A stretch of 64,000 nucleotides of DNA, from NCBI RefSeq assembly GCF_000315485.1, contig NZ_JH992943.1:267594-331593 (forward strand), in the 5' to 3' direction. The DNA is from Bacteroides oleiciplenus YIT 12058. GTDB taxonomy: Bacteria; Bacteroidota; Bacteroidia; Bacteroidales; Bacteroidaceae. This document shows, piece after piece, positions 43,613 to 51,911 of the stretch (the first letter of the stretch is position 1; the number at the start of each line of letters is the position of its first letter). The notes under the pieces are model-generated. The model saw only the letters and a list, made by a program, of their open reading frames with translations. It was not told the origin of the DNA and ran no database searches. The position numbers were made by a program, and so were the translations under genes.

Positions 43613-45591
43613 CCTTTTTTAAAGATATAAACAGCAAATGTCTTCGGTTCCAACTCTACATTCAGCATCTGACCATCCATTGAAACCGGAGTTTGCTGAG
43701 GCTGAATGGCAGACGGCTGCTCAATCGTATTATCTTTGTCAAGATCAGCCGAACGAAGCTTAATGCAACGCCCATCAGACAATACATCCTGTTTCTTCAA
43801 TCCTTCAAACTTCAATGACAGAGGTTGGGCCTTATCGGAAGTATTAGCAACCTTTACTATGATTTCATTCTTATCTTTATCATAAACCGCACTTGCAAAC
43901 AAACCATTCTGGTCTGCGGCGCCTGTTACAGCTTTCTTGTTCATCGTCAAAGAAAGCACATTAGTTCCCTTGTGATGCCCATAAAGTTGCTGCACATAGT
44001 AACTTACAGTACGGACAGAGTTGAGATTATCAAACCAAATCATATCCGGGCGCCATTGCCATCCTTCCACATGAGCAAACAAAGGAGCATAAGTAGCCAT
44101 ATGTACAATATCCGCATTGCGCTCCAATCCGGTCATAAATGCAGCTTCAAGCAGAGCGGCATTAAAATGGTTCCATTTTTTACCTTTACCATGACAAGCA
44201 TATTCTCCTGCAAAAACTTTCGGACCTTTACGATCATAGTTATCATAGCGTGCTCCCTCATTCAGGAACCAGTTTTCAGGACGATAGAAATGCTCATCCA
44301 CCAAGTCAACTTTCAGGCGTTTCATTTCCGGCCACAGATATTCGAATTGTTTTCCTTCAGAGTCCGGACCGGAGCTTCCGATAATCTTGATATTCGGATA
44401 GGCTTTACGAATAGCTTTGATGAACGGTTCGAGGTGTTCTGGATATTCTGGCCCCCACTGCTCGTTGCCTATACCTATAAATTTCAGGTTGAACGATGCC
44501 GGGTGTCCCATATCAGCACGCAGTTTTCCCCATTTCGTAGTCACATCTCCATTGGCAAATTCAATCAGATCAAGAGCATCCTGTACATAGCTATCTAAAT
44601 TACAGACAGCTACATGTGCCTCTGCATCAGGATTTTGGAACTGACAAGCCAGGCCACAACTCAATACAGGAAGTGGCTCCGCCCCTATTTCTTCCGAAAG
44701 TTGGAAGAATTCAAAGAATCCCAATCCATAGCTTTGGAAATAATCGGGATAGAAACGATGCGGGAAAGTATATTCCCAACGGTTCTCATTTAAAGGACGG
44801 TTTTCTACCGGACCCACAGACTTCTTCCAATCATAGCGTGTAGCTAAATCCGTTCCTTCTACGATACATCCGCCAGGGAAGCGGAACACACCCGGCTTGA
44901 TATCAGCTAAAGCTTGCGCAAGGTCTTTACGCAAACCATTCTCATGTCTTTTCCAAGTATCGACTGGGAACAGAGAAACATGTTCCAGGTCAACCGTACC
45001 CTTCGATGCCAGGAAAATACGAAGAGTTGCCTTCGGATCAGTTACACCCGGTTTTAGGATAACCTGATACTTTTTCCATTCTTTCGAATCAATCGTCAAT
45101 GTCTCAGTAGCAAAAGCATGGTGCTCACCCATAGATTTGGTATCTACAAGTTCAATACGGATTTTTTCGGATGTTCCGCCTTGGGGCAAACGTGCCCATA
45201 CAGAGAAGCGATACTCCTCTCCTGCTTTTACACCGATACCGAAGAAACCTTCATTATCCAGTCCCGTATGCTTATGCGGATGCCCCGGGTCAGCCAGGCG
45301 GACATAGTGCGGATTCCTTTCAAAAGGCCCATCATCTTGCAAAGTTACATTGCCATAGGTTTTCCATCCCATCAGATGTTGCGGGAATTCAAACGAACGG
45401 TTCTTCACTAACTCGGCATAAAGTCCGCCGTCAGCGGCATAGTTGATATCTTCAAAGAACAGCCCATACATAGTAGGCTGAATCTTCGCGCCTAATTTCT
45501 TGGTTTGTATCACAAACTCATTAGTTTGTGCCTGAAGCGCTATGCCCGCGGTAAGGGTCAGCGCCGCCAATAATCCAGTGTATCTTTTCAT
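43609..45591 (-). CDS. GH51 alpha-L-arabinofuranosidase
   Basis: Retaining exo-arabinofuranosidase of 660 residues with a signal peptide (LAALTLTAGIALQAQ). An N-terminal carbohydrate-binding-like jelly roll (about 60-210) precedes the TIM barrel. Acid/base Glu377 lies in FIGIGNEQWGPEYPE and nucleophile Glu463 in VFAGEYACHG. GGCIVEGTDLATRYDWKKSVGPVENRP is typical of GH51. A C-terminal beta-sandwich follows. It debranches arabinan in the periplasm or at the surface. It is the middle gene of the operon with the two GH43 genes. Confidence 0.95.
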   Translation of the reverse strand: MKRYTGLLAALTLTAGIALQAQTNEFVIQTKKLGAKIQPTMYGLFFEDINYAADGGLYAELVKNRSFEFPQHLMGWKTYGNVTLQDDGPFERNPHYVRLADPGHPHKHTGLDNEGFFGIGVKAGEEYRFSVWARLPQGGTSEKIRIELVDTKSMGEHHAFATETLTIDSKEWKKYQVILKPGVTDPKATLRIFLASKGTVDLEHVSLFPVDTWKRHENGLRKDLAQALADIKPGVFRFPGGCIVEGTDLATRYDWKKSVGPVENRPLNENRWEYTFPHRFYPDYFQSYGLGFFEFFQLSEEIGAEPLPVLSCGLACQFQNPDAEAHVAVCNLDSYVQDALDLIEFANGDVTTKWGKLRADMGHPASFNLKFIGIGNEQWGPEYPEHLEPFIKAIRKAYPNIKIIGSSGPDSEGKQFEYLWPEMKRLKVDLVDEHFYRPENWFLNEGARYDNYDRKGPKVFAGEYACHGKGKKWNHFNAALLEAAFMTGLERNADIVHMATYAPLFAHVEGWQWRPDMIWFDNLNSVRTVSYYVQQLYGHHKGTNVLSLTMNKKAVTGAADQNGLFASAVYDKDKNEIIVKVANTSDKAQPLSLKFEGLKKQDVLSDGRCIKLRSADLDKDNTIEQPSAIQPQQTPVSMDGQMLNVELEPKTFAVYIFKKG

Positions 45592-45617
45592 GGTTTCAAA
45601 ATAAAAATTATAATTGA

Positions 45618-47105
45618 TTATTTAATTCTTTTTCCCCATACGGAACGCCCACGGCTATCCAGACCTGTAAAGAGAACTGTCTCTGTTTCATTCTCCCAAT
45701 CGTGCCCGGCAAACACAATCAGGTTCTTTACCACTTCTCCATTGAGTGTCAGTTGCAAGGATTGATCTTCTTTGGCAAAATCCCAGATTCCTTTATTCTC
45801 ACCTAACTTTCCATCTTTCTCCAGATATACGAAGTAAGACATATTCCACTCTTCATCTTGCAGTTCACCTTCGCCCCACAATATCTGTCCGGCTTCCAGC
45901 TGGCGTTCATACAGAGGTTCCTGTACACGGATCACTTCCCATTCGCCAACCAAATCTGCTGCAGAGAACTCCCGAGGATTACTACCTGCATACCGTTCAG
46001 GCGACACAACAGGCCAGCCATCTTTAGTAAAGAATACTTGCCGCACATGGAGGTCCATCATCTGGTTTTGTGGTGACAAGCGTCCCTGATGAGCCATAAA
46101 ATATTGTCCGTCATCTGAAGTGAATACTGCACAATGCGCCGTTCCAGCCCAACCCGGATGGTTCTTGAAACGGTAAGGAGCTGTCAAAATAGGAAAGTTA
46201 TTCGTCGTATCTTTCAATTCTTTACCGAAGTAATCAATGAACGGACCTTCCGCTTTATCTGAACGTCCCACACGTACATTGTAAGTTGTCATCAATGGAT
46301 CATAGGATACAAACAGATAGTATTCTTTCAAATCAGGATTGTAAATAATTTCCGGAGCTTCCAGATTATCTTTCTTATAATTGGCGCGGCGTGCCACCAG
46401 ATGGCCCCTGTCACCTTCTACTAGAGGAAGTCCGGTTTCCGGATTCAATTCTACACAATACAAACCACCGAAGAATGAACCGTAGTGCATCCACCATTTA
46501 CCATTTGAAGGGTCTACAGTAATACTGGGATCAATGGCATTCATGGCTGTCGTATCATCTGTCTTAACAGCATACCCGGCCAATGTCCAGGGGCCTTCCG
46601 GAGAATTCGACTCAGCCAGCCCGATATAGGATGTCTTACGTCCGAAAGCCGACACACAGTAGTATAGTCTATACTTATTATTATAGGGAATAATATAAGG
46701 CGCCCAGATGTTTGTTGCCCCATGCCCTCCTGCATGAGAGTGCACCCACTCCACCGCTTCCTGCGGAATCTCGGGCAATGCCCAGCCAAGAAATTCCCAA
46801 TTCACCAAGTCTTTGGAACGGCGCATCTGAATAAAGCCTAAAGGCACCCCCTTTTCTTCTGCTTCTTTACGATTTTCCCGGAAGATAGCATCCGTGGAAT
46901 ACATATAATAATAATCGCCTATCTTGCAGCAAGACGGATCATGTACGTTGTAAGTTCCCCATGAACGGTAATTCTCCATGGAAGATAGTGAAGAGTAATC
47001 ATCTGCCCACGGATTAGGTGATGCAGTGGGGGTAAAAACAGAAGAGGTGCAGCCGGTAAACAGGCTGCCCATCAGCAGTACAGCTATGTGTAGTAAGTTT
47101 CTCAT
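45618..47105 (-). CDS. GH43 endo-arabinanase-like lipoprotein
   Basis: ATG 47105 (MRNLLHIAVL) gives 495 residues. The lipoprotein signal has Cys19 (GSLFTGCTSS), so the enzyme is probably displayed at the cell surface. Triad: Asp56 in YNVHDPSCC, Asp192 in NAIDPSITVD, Glu249 in LEAPEIIYNP. WGTYNVHDPS and GGHGATNIWAPYI are typical of arabinan endo-1,5-alpha-L-arabinanases. The C-terminal region from about residue 385 (DLVGEWEVIRVQEP to VWGKRIK) fits the extra beta-domain of that group. It starts the leftward arabinan operon behind the shared operator at 47160-47191. Confidence 0.92.
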   Translation of the reverse strand: MRNLLHIAVLLMGSLFTGCTSSVFTPTASPNPWADDYSSLSSMENYRSWGTYNVHDPSCCKIGDYYYMYSTDAIFRENRKEAEEKGVPLGFIQMRRSKDLVNWEFLGWALPEIPQEAVEWVHSHAGGHGATNIWAPYIIPYNNKYRLYYCVSAFGRKTSYIGLAESNSPEGPWTLAGYAVKTDDTTAMNAIDPSITVDPSNGKWWMHYGSFFGGLYCVELNPETGLPLVEGDRGHLVARRANYKKDNLEAPEIIYNPDLKEYYLFVSYDPLMTTYNVRVGRSDKAEGPFIDYFGKELKDTTNNFPILTAPYRFKNHPGWAGTAHCAVFTSDDGQYFMAHQGRLSPQNQMMDLHVRQVFFTKDGWPVVSPERYAGSNPREFSAADLVGEWEVIRVQEPLYERQLEAGQILWGEGELQDEEWNMSYFVYLEKDGKLGENKGIWDFAKEDQSLQLTLNGEVVKNLIVFAGHDWENETETVLFTGLDSRGRSVWGKRIK

Positions 47106-47132
47106 AATATCAACAAATAATAATTTCTGCTG

Positions 47133-47140
47133 CAAAAATA
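47133..47140 (-). promoter_or_regulatory. -7 element of the GH43-GH51-GH43 operon
   Basis: On the minus strand this reads TATTTTTG, a perfect TAnnTTTG match, 28 bp before ATG 47105. Exactly 19 bp separate it from the nearest operator repeat. Confidence 0.75.
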
Positions 47141-47159
47141 CGCCCCGCCAGATGTTGGC

Positions 47160-47191
47160 AGGTGGACAAACGGATATTTAAGGTGGACAAT
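47160..47191 (-). promoter_or_regulatory. Putative arabinan HTCS operator, site A
   Basis: Two direct repeats aggtggacaaa (47160-47170) and aggtggacaat (47181-47191), 21 bp start to start, separated by cggatattta. The 32-bp unit matches site B (reverse complement of 55010-55041) at 28 of 32 positions. It is upstream of the leftward arabinan operon. Confidence 0.8.
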
Positions 47192-47247
47192 CAACCAATT
47201 CAATTCAAAAAATACTATCTCTACTTTAAAACTTCCAGATAATCTTC

Positions 47248-47255
47248 TAACTTTG
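47248..47255 (+). promoter_or_regulatory. -7 element of the arabinan HTCS promoter
   Basis: Reads TAACTTTG, a perfect TAnnTTTG match, 20 bp before ATG 47276. Confidence 0.55.
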
Positions 47256-47275
47256 CTTTAATAATACGAAACAAG

Positions 47276-50200
47276 ATGAAAAACCACTCCTTTATATACC
47301 TTATTATATATAGTTGTTTTATTATGTCTGCATCCTTACAGGCACAAGAGCATTTCGCAGACCAGTATAATGTCTCTTACATCACCATGGACGATGGGCT
47401 ACCCCACAATTTCATTGATGATATTTATAAAGATACCCGTGGTTTTCTCTGGATATCCACTGCCGGAGGCGGACTCTCCCGCTATGATGGCTATGAATTT
47501 ATAAATTTCAATCCCAATACTCCTCACTGCAAACTTAAAAGCAATTTTATACGCAATGTATATGAAGATAATTTTCAGCGTCTTTGGATTGTGTCCGAAG
47601 GAGGTACGGATATTATCGACTTGACCACCCTACAATCTATCATACCTAATGACCCCAAGGAATTTCTACCCCGATTAATAAACCAACCCGCCTATACCAT
47701 CATTCTCGATTCACAGGGTTGCATCTGGTTGCAATGCAGCAATGCCCTCCACCGGATAACCTTCAGTGCGGAGGGTGACATAGAGACACTATCTACTTTA
47801 GATTTGCCCGAACTGCATGAGCCGGACCTCATATTAAAAGATATCGACGAAGACGGCAGAATATGGACTGGAATTAATGGTACCATCTACAAAATCAATC
47901 CGGCAGCACAAGATAAATTAGAGAAAAGTCCTATTTCAGAACAACTGACCTTTTGGCCTGAGCTCTATTTTAAAGATATGCTGGCCAAAGAAAATGAAGT
48001 ATGGATAGCTACACACGTAGGGTTGTTTCGCTACAACAAAAATAACAATACAAGAAAACTATATGAGAATGTTCAGGATGATCCTCATTCGTTATCGCAA
48101 AATTATCTGACCAGTCTCGCTATTACCGATAATAAACAGTTGATTGCAGGAACTTTACGTGGGGCCAACATTTACAATCCCATCACCGATAACTTCGAAC
48201 GACTTACTCATAATTCAAATGGCAACAAGCAATTAAACAGTAACTTTATTAATTGTATAAAAGTAGACGGACAGCACATCTGGTTCGGCACTGAAAGTGG
48301 TGGAATCAATCAATTGACTCCGAAGCGCTTGGCGATACACAATTATCAACATGATAAAGAAAATCCCTCAAGCTTGTCAGATAACCCGGTAAATGTTATT
48401 TATGAAGACAAGGAAAGCAATTTGTGGGTAGGTACAGTAGAAGGAGGACTGAATCTGAAAAAACAAGGAACTGAACATTTTCTCCACTATAAATGGGAAC
48501 GTGGTGAAATAAGCCATAACTCAGTTAGCAGTCTTGTCAATGACAATCAAGGCCGATTGTGGGTAGGCACTTGGGGCGGCGGAATCAATATAGTGAATCC
48601 TAAAGCACCCAATCGTCCCCTTCAAGTGATATATACACACCCGGAAACAGGATTTCCATTATTCTTCATAGCAGTACTTGTTTATGATCCTATCAATAAT
48701 GGGATGTGGGTAGGTGCCAATAGAGGGCTCTTTTTCTATGATATGGCAACTCAAAAGTTCATTTCTCCTTTTGCTAATCGTATGGCAGAAAATATCCGTG
48801 GTTGCCTCGGCGCCATTATTGATAAAGAAAATAAGCTATGGGTAGGTTCTACAGAAGGTGCTTACATCATAGATCTTAATTCCCGGTCTCCCCAGTCAAA
48901 GGAAGGAGAATTCCAGTATCGTCATTTAAACTATAAACTGAATAATCCCCAATCGGGACTAATAGAGAAAATCAGTTGTTTTTGCGAAGCTAAAGACGGG
49001 ACATTATGGTTGGGCAGTAACGGATATGGCATATACAAACGGATGACTGATGAGCAAGGCAAAGAAAGATTCATTTCTTATAATACAGACCAAGGTTTAA
49101 TCAACAATAATGTACGAAGCCTGGAAGAAGATGTCAATGGAAATATCTGGATAGGAACCAATAACGGACTTTCCTGCTTTCATCCGAGCGAGAACCGTTT
49201 TACCAATTACACTAAACAAGATGGCTTGCCAGATGCACAATTCTATTGGAATGCCTCATGTCGTTCTTCGGACGGTACACTTTATTTCGGCAGCGTAGCA
49301 GGACTGACAGCCATCGAAAGCAATTTACCGGTTGTTACTGTTCAATCTGCCAACATACGCTTCACACGATTGAGAATCGGAAATGAGAATATTCTGCCCG
49401 GCAATAAGTATCTACCCAAAGACATTGCCGTTATTCAGGAAATAAAACTGCATGAAAAAGAGAAGTCTTTCTCTCTGGAATTCTCTGCCTTGAATTTTGA
49501 GCCCGATAATACAGCCACTTATAGCTACCGGCTACTTGGTTTTGAGGACAAATGGGTACAAGCACCCGGAAACAGACGGTTTGCGAGCTATACTAACTTG
49601 CGCCCGGGCACCTATACCCTGCAAGTGAAATATACACCTGATGGAGGAGACGGGGCTGAGAATATGACAGAGCTAAAGGTCACCATCCTACCTTACTTTT
49701 ATAAAACAACCTGGTTCATATTGCTACTTGTAGGCTTGGCACTACTTGTTACATGGCAAATTTACCAATGGCGCATACGAAACTTCAAACGGCAACGGGA
49801 GTTATTACATCGCACCGTGGAAGAGCGCACCTACCAACTGGAGCAACAAAAACTATTATTAGAAAACCAGACAGAAGCACTCTCCCGGCAGAACAGGATG
49901 CTGACACAGCAAAACGAGAAAATCACCCGGCAAAAAGCTCAATTGAGCCGTATGGCACACAAAGTGCAAGAACTGACGTTAGATAAGATAGCTTTCTTTA
50001 CCAACATAACGCATGAATTCCGGACGCCGATAACTTTAATTATCGGTCCTATCGAACGTGCACTAAAGTTGAGTTATAATCCACAAGTAATAGAACAATT
50101 AAACTTCGTGGAACGTAACTCCAAATATCTGCTATCCCTTGTCAACCAACTGATGGATTTCCGAAAAGTGGAATCCGGTAAACTGAATATCGTTAAGGTT

Positions 50201-51538
50201 AAAGGTGACTTTGTGAGCTTTATACATTCATTGCTTACTCCTTTTGAAGTATTTGCCGGAGAACGGAATATTGCAATAAAACACTATTTCCACATGAAAA
50301 ATTCCGAGATATTCTTTGATGAGGAAGCTATGCACAAGGTTATCACCAACCTACTAAGCAATGCCATCAAATTCACACCGAATGGCGGAAGCATATCCAT
50401 ATACATAGCCACTCTTCCGGCTAAAAACGATAAAGAAGAAACACTTTATCTCTGTGTCAGCGACACCGGGACAGGTATTCCGGAACAAGACGCTGCACAA
50501 ATATTCAGCCGTTTCTATCAATCTAAAAAGCAAACGAAATACCCTGTATACGGTCAAACAGGTACAGGAATCGGATTATACCTTTGCAAACGCATCGTGA
50601 AGATGCACGATGGAGAAATCTGTGTGCACAATAACCACACTGCCGGTAGCTCTTTCCGCATCCTACTTCCACTTCCAAAAGAAGAAAGCATAAACGACCA
50701 ACTTATCGTTGAAAATAATATACCATCGACAGCAGCAACGACAAAGAACGAATTGCCCAAAGAGCGAGTTGCCCTGACCATTCTTGTAGTGGAAGATAAT
50801 GCAGACATGAGAGGATATATTCGTTCCATTCTCCGTGATTATTATAATGTACTCGAAGCTACCAATGGTGCAGAAGCCCTTGATGTGCTAAACAACCAAC
50901 CTGTAGATTTTATCATCAGCGATCTGATGATGCCCATAATGGATGGTATAGAGCTATCGCGTCGGGTCAAAGAAACATTTACCATCTCACATATTCCTTT
51001 CCTTATGCTAACTGCTAAAACATCGCCGGAAACCCGACTGGAAAGTTACCGCACGGGGGTAGATGAATATCTATTAAAGCCCTTTGATGAAGCTCTGTTA
51101 TTAACCCGCATCGAAAACATCCTGAATAATCGCAGACGCTATCAACGGAAGTTCAAGACAGACATGGATGTGGAGATACTTAATATAGAGGAGGAATCCG
51201 GAGACAAGAAATTCATCAACCAGGTGATGGAGGTTATAAAAGAACACTATAAAAACCCTTACTTCGAAGTAAGTGATTTCAGTGAGGCCGTTGGAGTCAG
51301 CAAAAGCTTGCTGAATAAAAAGCTCCAAAGCCTCATCGGACAATCAGCTGGACAATTTATACGTAACTACAGATTAAATACTGCACGGGAACTACTCCTC
51401 AAAAACCGGGAAACAAAACATATGAATATTGCTGAAATAGCGTATGAAGTAGGCTTTAATGATCCGAAATACTTTGCTCGTTGCTTCAGCAAGCAATTCA
51501 ATATGACACCAAGTGAACTGATGAATAATGAAGAATAG
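47276..51538 (+). CDS. Hybrid two-component system sensor-regulator (HTCS) of the arabinan PUL
   Basis: Product of 1420 residues with a signal peptide (IIYSCFIMSASLQAQ). The periplasmic sensor has repeated propeller blades (RGFLWISTAGGGLSRYDG, QHIWFGTESGGINQL, SNLWVGTVEGGLNL, GRLWVGTWGGGINIV, GNIWIGTNNGLSCF) and a Y_Y_Y domain near 730-800. A membrane helix (TTWFILLLVGLALLVTWQIYQW) is followed by a long coiled coil (about 840-905). Then come HisKA with His913 in NITHEFRTP, HATPase (NLLSNAIKF), receiver Asp1216 in IISDLMMPIMDG, and an AraC-type HTH. In B. thetaiotaomicron the syntenic HTCS activates arabinan use (from memory). The direct-repeat operator in front of both flanking operons is its probable target. 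Confidence 0.96.
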   Translation: MKNHSFIYLIIYSCFIMSASLQAQEHFADQYNVSYITMDDGLPHNFIDDIYKDTRGFLWISTAGGGLSRYDGYEFINFNPNTPHCKLKSNFIRNVYEDNFQRLWIVSEGGTDIIDLTTLQSIIPNDPKEFLPRLINQPAYTIILDSQGCIWLQCSNALHRITFSAEGDIETLSTLDLPELHEPDLILKDIDEDGRIWTGINGTIYKINPAAQDKLEKSPISEQLTFWPELYFKDMLAKENEVWIATHVGLFRYNKNNNTRKLYENVQDDPHSLSQNYLTSLAITDNKQLIAGTLRGANIYNPITDNFERLTHNSNGNKQLNSNFINCIKVDGQHIWFGTESGGINQLTPKRLAIHNYQHDKENPSSLSDNPVNVIYEDKESNLWVGTVEGGLNLKKQGTEHFLHYKWERGEISHNSVSSLVNDNQGRLWVGTWGGGINIVNPKAPNRPLQVIYTHPETGFPLFFIAVLVYDPINNGMWVGANRGLFFYDMATQKFISPFANRMAENIRGCLGAIIDKENKLWVGSTEGAYIIDLNSRSPQSKEGEFQYRHLNYKLNNPQSGLIEKISCFCEAKDGTLWLGSNGYGIYKRMTDEQGKERFISYNTDQGLINNNVRSLEEDVNGNIWIGTNNGLSCFHPSENRFTNYTKQDGLPDAQFYWNASCRSSDGTLYFGSVAGLTAIESNLPVVTVQSANIRFTRLRIGNENILPGNKYLPKDIAVIQEIKLHEKEKSFSLEFSALNFEPDNTATYSYRLLGFEDKWVQAPGNRRFASYTNLRPGTYTLQVKYTPDGGDGAENMTELKVTILPYFYKTTWFILLLVGLALLVTWQIYQWRIRNFKRQRELLHRTVEERTYQLEQQKLLLENQTEALSRQNRMLTQQNEKITRQKAQLSRMAHKVQELTLDKIAFFTNITHEFRTPITLIIGPIERALKLSYNPQVIEQLNFVERNSKYLLSLVNQLMDFRKVESGKLNIVKVKGDFVSFIHSLLTPFEVFAGERNIAIKHYFHMKNSEIFFDEEAMHKVITNLLSNAIKFTPNGGSISIYIATLPAKNDKEETLYLCVSDTGTGIPEQDAAQIFSRFYQSKKQTKYPVYGQTGTGIGLYLCKRIVKMHDGEICVHNNHTAGSSFRILLPLPKEESINDQLIVENNIPSTAATTKNELPKERVALTILVVEDNADMRGYIRSILRDYYNVLEATNGAEALDVLNNQPVDFIISDLMMPIMDGIELSRRVKETFTISHIPFLMLTAKTSPETRLESYRTGVDEYLLKPFDEALLLTRIENILNNRRRYQRKFKTDMDVEILNIEEESGDKKFINQVMEVIKEHYKNPYFEVSDFSEAVGVSKSLLNKKLQSLIGQSAGQFIRNYRLNTARELLLKNRETKHMNIAEIAYEVGFNDPKYFARCFSKQFNMTPSELMNNEE

Positions 51539-51738
51539 GGACTTCAGTTACTTTTCTTACTTATCTTCATTGATAGTCAATTATGGTTAATAAAAAAGCG
51601 TGTAAGAACTCGCCTCACACACATAGTTTCAAATCAATATTTCACCTAATATTATACTCCACTCCTAGTACATTCTAAATACAGTTTCTCTCTTTTGAAC
51701 ACTTTTCCAATAATTGGGTGGTCCAATGTATACTATAC

Positions 51739-51779
51739 AATGTGCGAATATGCACAAAAACAGTGCATATTCGCACATT
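51739..51779. promoter_or_regulatory. Perfect 17-bp palindrome, NtrC-like enhancer site
   Basis: Arms aatgtgcgaatatgcac (51739-51755) and gtgcatattcgcacatt (51763-51779) are exact reverse complements with a 7-nt spacer. The core TGCAC-N7-GTGCA has the geometry of NtrC sites. It lies about 53 bp upstream of the candidate sigma-54 promoter. Confidence 0.75.
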
Positions 51780-51831
51780 ATATTGACATCTTAAAATTGA
51801 TATATAACTAATAAACAAGATGTTACAATTT

Positions 51832-51846
51832 TGGCATAAGATTTGA
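51832..51846 (+). promoter_or_regulatory. Candidate sigma-54 (-24/-12) promoter
   Basis: Reads TGGCAT-aagat-TTGA against the consensus TGGCAC-N5-TTGC, with two mismatches and correct spacing, about 65 bp before the ABC permease start codon. Confidence 0.6.
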
Positions 51847-51911
51847 AAACTAAGTATTAGAAATTCTATAAAAGTCATCAAGAATAAATAACAGATAAGT
51901 AAACATAAACT

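Larger units (their letters stand above)
51539..51911. other. Intergenic region with operator palindrome and candidate sigma-54 promoter
   Basis: There is no gene in these 373 bp. They contain the palindrome at 51739-51779 and the -24/-12 type promoter at 51832-51846, described separately. An antisense frame in the region (51675-51968) is AT-driven and has no motif. Confidence 0.7.

Noticed and set aside
43825..44598. 257-codon frame on plus opposite the GH51 gene
   Set aside because: It lies entirely antisense to a confidently identified GH51 with intact catalytic residues; no domain, signal or promoter of its own.
51541..51640. Terminator after the arabinan HTCS
   Set aside because: GTGT/ACAC arms near 51600-51622 are only four bases with a long loop; too weak to call.
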